DNA from: Sodalis ligni
GTDB lineage: Bacteria > Pseudomonadota > Gammaproteobacteria > Enterobacterales > Enterobacteriaceae
Assembly (NCBI RefSeq): GCF_016865525.2
Contig: NZ_CP075169.1
Location: 496,337-560,336 of the forward strand
Direction of reading: 5' to 3'
Length of the DNA: 64,000 nt
Part shown: in pieces, positions 59,971 to 64,000 of the stretch
How the letters are laid out: each line of letters begins with the position of its first letter
Numbering within the stretch: position 1 is the stretch's first letter
Position numbers and translations under genes: made by a program
The notes under the pieces: model-generated
Database searches by the model: none
What the model was told of the DNA's origin: nothing
The model's input: the letters and a program-made list of their open reading frames with translations, nothing else

Positions 59971-61455
59971 AATGAGCTCCCCGTTGCATGTAACATAATA
60001 GTGTTTGACTCGATCTGTTCGCCGGTGAGTTCCGCTACGATATGTCCGCCGCGAAAAACCAATACCCGATCGCAAATGCCGATGATTTCAGGGAGTTCGG
60101 ACGATACCATGATGATCGAGATGCCTTTTTCAGTCAGCTGCTGCATCAGCTGATAGATTTCCGCCTTTGCTCCCACGTCGATTCCCCGTGTCGGCTCGTC
60201 AAAAATCAGGATATTGCAATCGTTGTTCAGCCAACGGGCTATCACCACCTTTTGCTGATTACCGCCGCTGAGGGTATTCACCTGAGTATCGCCGCCCGGA
60301 GTCTTAACCCCCACGGCTTTGATCAATCGCTGGACAATGCCGCGCTCTTTACGGGCATTGATAAAAATGCGGGCGGCTTTTTCATGGCGATTAAGGGTGA
60401 TGTTTTGCGACACGGTAAAGGGCAGCACCAGACCTTCGGTTTTGCGGCTTTCAGGCAGCAGCCCGATGCCGTGTTCAAGCGCCTGGGCCGGAGAACGAAG
60501 CACGGTCGCTTCCCCCCGAAGCTTGATGTCTTTGCGATAGCAGGGCCGTGCGCCGATCATTGCCGACACCAGCTCCGTCCGGCCCGATCCCACCAGGCCG
60601 GCAAAACCGAGAATCTCCCCTTTCAGCAGATGGAATTCATCGGTGACGCCGTTTTTTTTATGCTGAATGCTGGCCTCCAGCAAGCGGGTATCGGGATCGA
60701 TGAGATGGTTTTTCACCGGAAAGGCATTTTCCACCTTGCGGCCCACCATCATGTTCACCAGTTGTTCTATGTCGGTGGAGCCGGTGGGAACGGTACTAAT
60801 GTACTCTCCGTCACGCAGCACCGTAATCTGGTCGCATATCTGGAAAATTTCCTCCAGATGATGGGAAATAAACACCATGCCGACCCCGAGCAATTTAAGA
60901 TCGCGCATGACGCTGAACAATTGCTCCGCCTCTCCCGGCGTGAGCGTTGCCGTGGGTTCGTCCAATACCAGGATTTTCGCGTCCAGGGACAATGCCTTGG
61001 CGATTTCGACAAACTGCTGCTGCGCCACGCTCAGTTGCTCCACCGGTCGTTCCAGATCCAGTTGTACCTCCAGGCGTTTGAAAATTTGATTTACCCGGCG
61101 GCGCATGGCTTTCCTGTCTAAAAAACCGCAGCGGTTATGTATTTCCCGATTGAGAAAAATATTCTCAACCGCATCCAGGTAAGGAATTAAGGAAAACTCC
61201 TGAAAAATGATACCGACACCGGCGTTAATCGCTTCCCGATAATTTCCAAATTTCTTGGTTTCCCCTTCGATAATAATATCGCCGTCATCAGGGCGATAAA
61301 TACCGCACAACACTTTAACTAACGTGGATTTGCCTGCCCCGTTTTCACCGAGCAGTGCATGAATCTCCCCTTGTTCAACGGTCAGGTTAATACCGTTTAA
61401 TGCGTTAACGCCGGAAATGACTTTTTATCTGCCTGAGTTGCAATAAAGACGTCAT
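59967..61455 (-). pseudogene. Ribose-type ABC transporter ATPase, N-terminal frameshift
   Basis: From an ATG at 61455 the frame reads MTSLLQLRQI and then hits an A5 run in the message (plus-strand T5, 61422-61426), after which the sequence continues out of frame to a stop. In the other frame, [20 protein letters not shown] and Walker [10 protein letters not shown] follow, and the rest runs normally to 59967 with two ATPase halves (signature [18 protein letters not shown]). One A less, or two more, restores the gene. Starting at any downstream codon loses Walker A. If real, this importer is dead. Confidence 0.8.
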
Positions 61456-61549
61456 GATAAATTCCTCGCCGGGCAAATGCGGCCGCTGCCGTTTGGCGGC
61501 GGCCGGAAATATATATACCCTTCATGTCTCGAATGGGTATCACCGCCGG

Positions 61550-62467
61550 TTACCAGCTAAAACCTTGTGCATTGGATTTATCAATCAATTTGACATCGAC
61601 CGGTATTGTCTTGGGAACATTGGCGCCCCAATATTTGGCCAGCGCAATGCCTAAGCCGATTCTGACCTGATCGCGAGGAAATTGTGCGGCGGTGGCGATA
61701 AAGGGAGAATTGGGTTTCAGGATTTCTTTAATCGCTTCCGGATGACCGTCTACGCTCACCAGCTTGACTTTCGAGCCGCTGGCTTGGATGGCGGCCAGGG
61801 CACCCAGCGCGCCCACGTCATTCACGCTGAAAATTCCCGCCAGGTCCGGATTGGCCTGCAGCATATTTTCAGTTACCGTCAGCGCGGTATCACGTTCCTG
61901 TTTACCATTTTGTTTAGTAACGATTTTAATATCCGGATAGGCTTTCATCGCCGCCTCGAAACCCCGTACCCGTTCCAGGATAGGCACCACCGGAATGCCG
62001 TCCAGGATGGCGACTTTCCCTTTGCCGTTCAGGTTCTTGCCGAGGTATTGGCCGGCCAGAAAGCCCGCATCGTAGTTTTTGGAACCGACAAAAGAATCCA
62101 GCGGGCCTTGTGCCTGGGCGTCGATGGCAACCACCACCGCACCGGCATTATGGGCGGAAAGCACCGCGGACTGAACGCCCACCGAATCCGCCGGGTTAAT
62201 CAGCAGAATATCGATTTTCTTTTGCAGCATATCCTCCACGTCATTTATTTGTTTGGAGACATCATGACGGGCATCGGCCACATACACGGTTGCGCCAATA
62301 TCCTTGCCGGCTTGATCCAATGCTGCTTTCATGGTGACGAAGTAAGGATTATTCATCTCCTGAAAAGACATGCCGATGGTTATTGGCTTCGCCATGAGGC
62401 TCTGGCTAATAAAAGGCGTGAGTGCAATACAGCATACCGCAAATGTTTTTCTAATCGTAGACAACAT
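61550..62467 (-). CDS. Periplasmic sugar-binding protein of the ribose type
   Basis: 305 residues. Signal peptide MLSTIRKTFAVCCIALTPFI with cleavage after LMA. The mature part begins KPITIGMSFQEMNNPYFVTM, the RbsB-like fold of the Peripla_BP_4 group (FSVNDVGALGALAAIQASGS). It delivers sugar to the permease. First of the transporter genes in the direction of transcription, 94 bases before the ATPase start. Confidence 0.93.
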   Translation of the reverse strand: MLSTIRKTFAVCCIALTPFISQSLMAKPITIGMSFQEMNNPYFVTMKAALDQAGKDIGATVYVADARHDVSKQINDVEDMLQKKIDILLINPADSVGVQSAVLSAHNAGAVVVAIDAQAQGPLDSFVGSKNYDAGFLAGQYLGKNLNGKGKVAILDGIPVVPILERVRGFEAAMKAYPDIKIVTKQNGKQERDTALTVTENMLQANPDLAGIFSVNDVGALGALAAIQASGSKVKLVSVDGHPEAIKEILKPNSPFIATAAQFPRDQVRIGLGIALAKYWGANVPKTIPVDVKLIDKSNAQGFSW

Positions 62468-62530
62468 ATTATCTCTCCTGTAGGGTGTCGAGTTTTTATT
62501 ATCAATATTTGTTGATCGATATTATTCTTG

Positions 62531-62544
62531 CGTATATGTATACG
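62531..62544. promoter_or_regulatory. Inverted repeat upstream of the binding-protein gene, candidate operator
   Basis: CGTATA-TG-TATACG: perfect six-base arms. CTGTCA-TTGC-TGACAG at 62549-62564 is a second inverted repeat close by. Both lie 64-97 bases before the binding-protein start, in a 276-base AT-rich gap, where a LacI-type repressor could act. Unproven. Confidence 0.35.
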
Positions 62545-62743
62545 GGCCTGTCATTGCTGACAGACAAATGCTTTTCACATTGACAGTAATACGCTGCCGG
62601 GAAATATTAATATGACAACGTGAACATGATGCTAACTAACATCACTACCGCGCATTGTGATTCAGTGCAAACATTTGACTTTGTCATATATTTAACAGCG
62701 TTAAATAATACCGCTTTTAAAATGACCCGGCGGCTGTCCCGGC

Positions 62744-64000
62744 TTAGCTAGGGCAATCGGATAAAGACCGCTCATTGGCCAACATTCTTAACCGATGCAT
62801 ATTCTCTTTTAAATTAAGATAAACCTCCCGGTATTGTTCAAAGAGCCGATCGTAATGGGCATGGCGCATCGCATCCGGCTGTGCCCGTTCTGCAAGCGTG
62901 CTCCAGGTTTTGACAATATTCACGTCGCGAATCAATCCAACCCCCAATGCCGCCAGCAGCGCATCCCCCAGCGGCGCTTCCACCTCCTCTTTAAGCGTGA
63001 ATACCGGATAACCGGTCACATCGGCGATGATCTGCATCCACAGATCGGAACGCGCCGCCCCTCCCACGACGATCAGGCGCGGCTCCAGCCGCACGGCGCC
63101 TTTTTGTCCGCACTCCATATTATCCCGCAGGGCAAAGGCAATGCCCTCCAGCACGGCGCGATAAAGATGTCCTTTGGTATGAACCAGCGTCATGCCCAAA
63201 AAAGCACCCGAGGCAAAGGGATCCCACAGCGGACTGCGTTCCCCCATCAGATAAGGCAGGAATAAAATGCCTTCGCTGCCCGCTCCGACGCTAAGCGCCT
63301 GGCGCTCCAGTAATTGATGAACATCTACGCCGTGCGATTGCGCCGCGGCCTGCACCTCAGACTGGCAGAACGTATCGCGAAACCAGCTGACCGCCGCCCC
63401 GGCGGTTCCGGCCCCGCCGAAAATATAGTTATCGCGCCGGCTGTTAATGACATAGGGCATGGAAATCAGCCGGTTGGCGGCATCCACTTCAGGATTGATA
63501 TAGCCCCAGCACATGCCGGTGCCCATCATGGCCACATGATCTCCCGGCGCCACCACGCCTGCCGCCAGCGTCGCCACGGCGGCGTCGACCCCGCCTGCCA
63601 TCACCGGCGTTTCGGGCTGCAGCCCCAGTTCGGCGGCGACTGACGGCAACAGCTCGCCCACTACCGCGCTGCTGTCCACCAGCCGATCCGGCATGAAGCG
63701 GCGGGGTATACCCAGCATATCCAGCGCCGTATCGGACCAGCGGCGGGCGTCGATATCATACACGCCGCCGATATTCCCGGCGGAACAGTGATCCACCGCC
63801 ACCTGTCCGGTCAGTAAATAATTGACGTAGCTATTGGGTGGCAAAAATTGATGGATCTCCCGCCATATATCAGGGCAGTGCTGTTTGATCCAGAGCATTT
63901 TGGTGTAGCCATAATAGCTGTCCAGGCTATTGCCGGTAATACGAAACAGCTTTTCCGTATCCACATGCTCATTCACCCAGGCCACGGCATCCGCCGCACG
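62744..64000 (-). CDS. Second FGGY-family carbohydrate kinase, C-terminal part (cut by window)
   Basis: 419 codons are in the window; the N-terminus lies beyond the right edge. Matches the FGGY family: PVMAGGVDAAVATLAAGVVA, LMGERSPLWDPFASGAFLGM and the C-terminal signature IVVGGAARSDLWMQIIADVT. Closest in style to xylulokinases. With the other kinase in the cluster this makes two phosphorylation steps, perhaps for different sugars: one for L-xylulose, the other for D-xylulose or a polyol. Substrate not settled. Confidence 0.88.
   Translation of the reverse strand, partial: RAADAVAWVNEHVDTEKLFRITGNSLDSYYGYTKMLWIKQHCPDIWREIHQFLPPNSYVNYLLTGQVAVDHCSAGNIGGVYDIDARRWSDTALDMLGIPRRFMPDRLVDSSAVVGELLPSVAAELGLQPETPVMAGGVDAAVATLAAGVVAPGDHVAMMGTGMCWGYINPEVDAANRLISMPYVINSRRDNYIFGGAGTAGAAVSWFRDTFCQSEVQAAAQSHGVDVHQLLERQALSVGAGSEGILFLPYLMGERSPLWDPFASGAFLGMTLVHTKGHLYRAVLEGIAFALRDNMECGQKGAVRLEPRLIVVGGAARSDLWMQIIADVTGYPVFTLKEEVEAPLGDALLAALGVGLIRDVNIVKTWSTLAERAQPDAMRHAHYDRLFEQYREVYLNLKENMHRLRMLANERSLSDCPS

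Noticed and set aside
60042..61121. A 359-codon open frame on the plus strand
   Set aside because: Antisense shadow of the ABC ATPase gene.

Overview
The window reads as a chromosomal segment from a member of the Enterobacterales. Protein identity and gene order both point there: feoAB, tex, greB, ompR-envZ, pckA, hslOR, igaA, nudE, mrcA, hofMNOPQ, aroKB-damX-dam-rpe-gph-trpS, tsgA, ppiA, yhfG-fic, pabA, argD, yhfK, crp, yhfA, prkB, yheU, yheS, kefGB, yheV, slyD and slyX. This is the E. coli min 73-75 neighbourhood with some segments lost or swapped. OmpR and CRP look almost identical to the E. coli proteins. Several genes carry single-base lesions and one is reduced to a stub, which suggests a lineage with ongoing gene decay, for example a Sodalis-like organism. 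That placement is inference, not shown.

Layout. 1-1380: start of feoB, feoA, and an AT-rich gene-poor gap with two terminators and a possible insertion-sequence scrap. 1380-12521: tex, greB (frameshifted), ompR-envZ, pckA (frameshifted), hslO, hslR, a yrfG stub and igaA. 12993-19900: nudE, one copy of a structured repeat, mrcA, and the hof operon (hofN frameshifted). 20236-26536: the aroK-aroB-damX-dam-rpe-gph-trpS supercluster. 26615-31794: codA without codB, yjiR-yjiS, tsgA, ppiA. 31890-39751: an ERIC element, yhfG-fic, a roughly 6-kb accessory block (DUF427 protein, HxlR, TetR and LysR regulators, NTF2-like protein, three short-chain dehydrogenases, EF-hand protein), then pabA. 39913-46747: argD, yhfK, crp, yhfA, prkB, yheU, and an RhtB-type exporter where yheT is expected. 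46766-48365: a 1.6-kb tandem array. 48380-54360: yheS, kefGB, yheV, slyD, a second array, slyX. 54639-64000: synteny breaks where fkpA is expected, and a pentose-catabolic cluster begins: LacI-type regulator, 4-epimerase, 3-epimerase, two FGGY kinases and a ribose-type ABC importer with a frameshifted ATPase.

The most interesting signal is a family of 107/108-bp non-coding units. There are 14 head-to-tail copies at 46766-48365, three full copies plus a partial one at 53700-54096, and a single copy at 13601-13730. Each unit folds into a long two-part hairpin with the invariant loop GGAAAACCA. Between loci, base changes in one arm are matched by complementary changes in the other. All three sites lie between converging genes.

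Five one- or two-base length changes, all in short homopolymers, interrupt greB (twice), pckA, hofN and a sugar ABC ATPase. They are either true decay or assembly errors; the sequence alone cannot decide. The yrfG stub, with a large internal deletion, is genuine decay. I saw no rRNA, tRNA or CRISPR array and no intact transposase.
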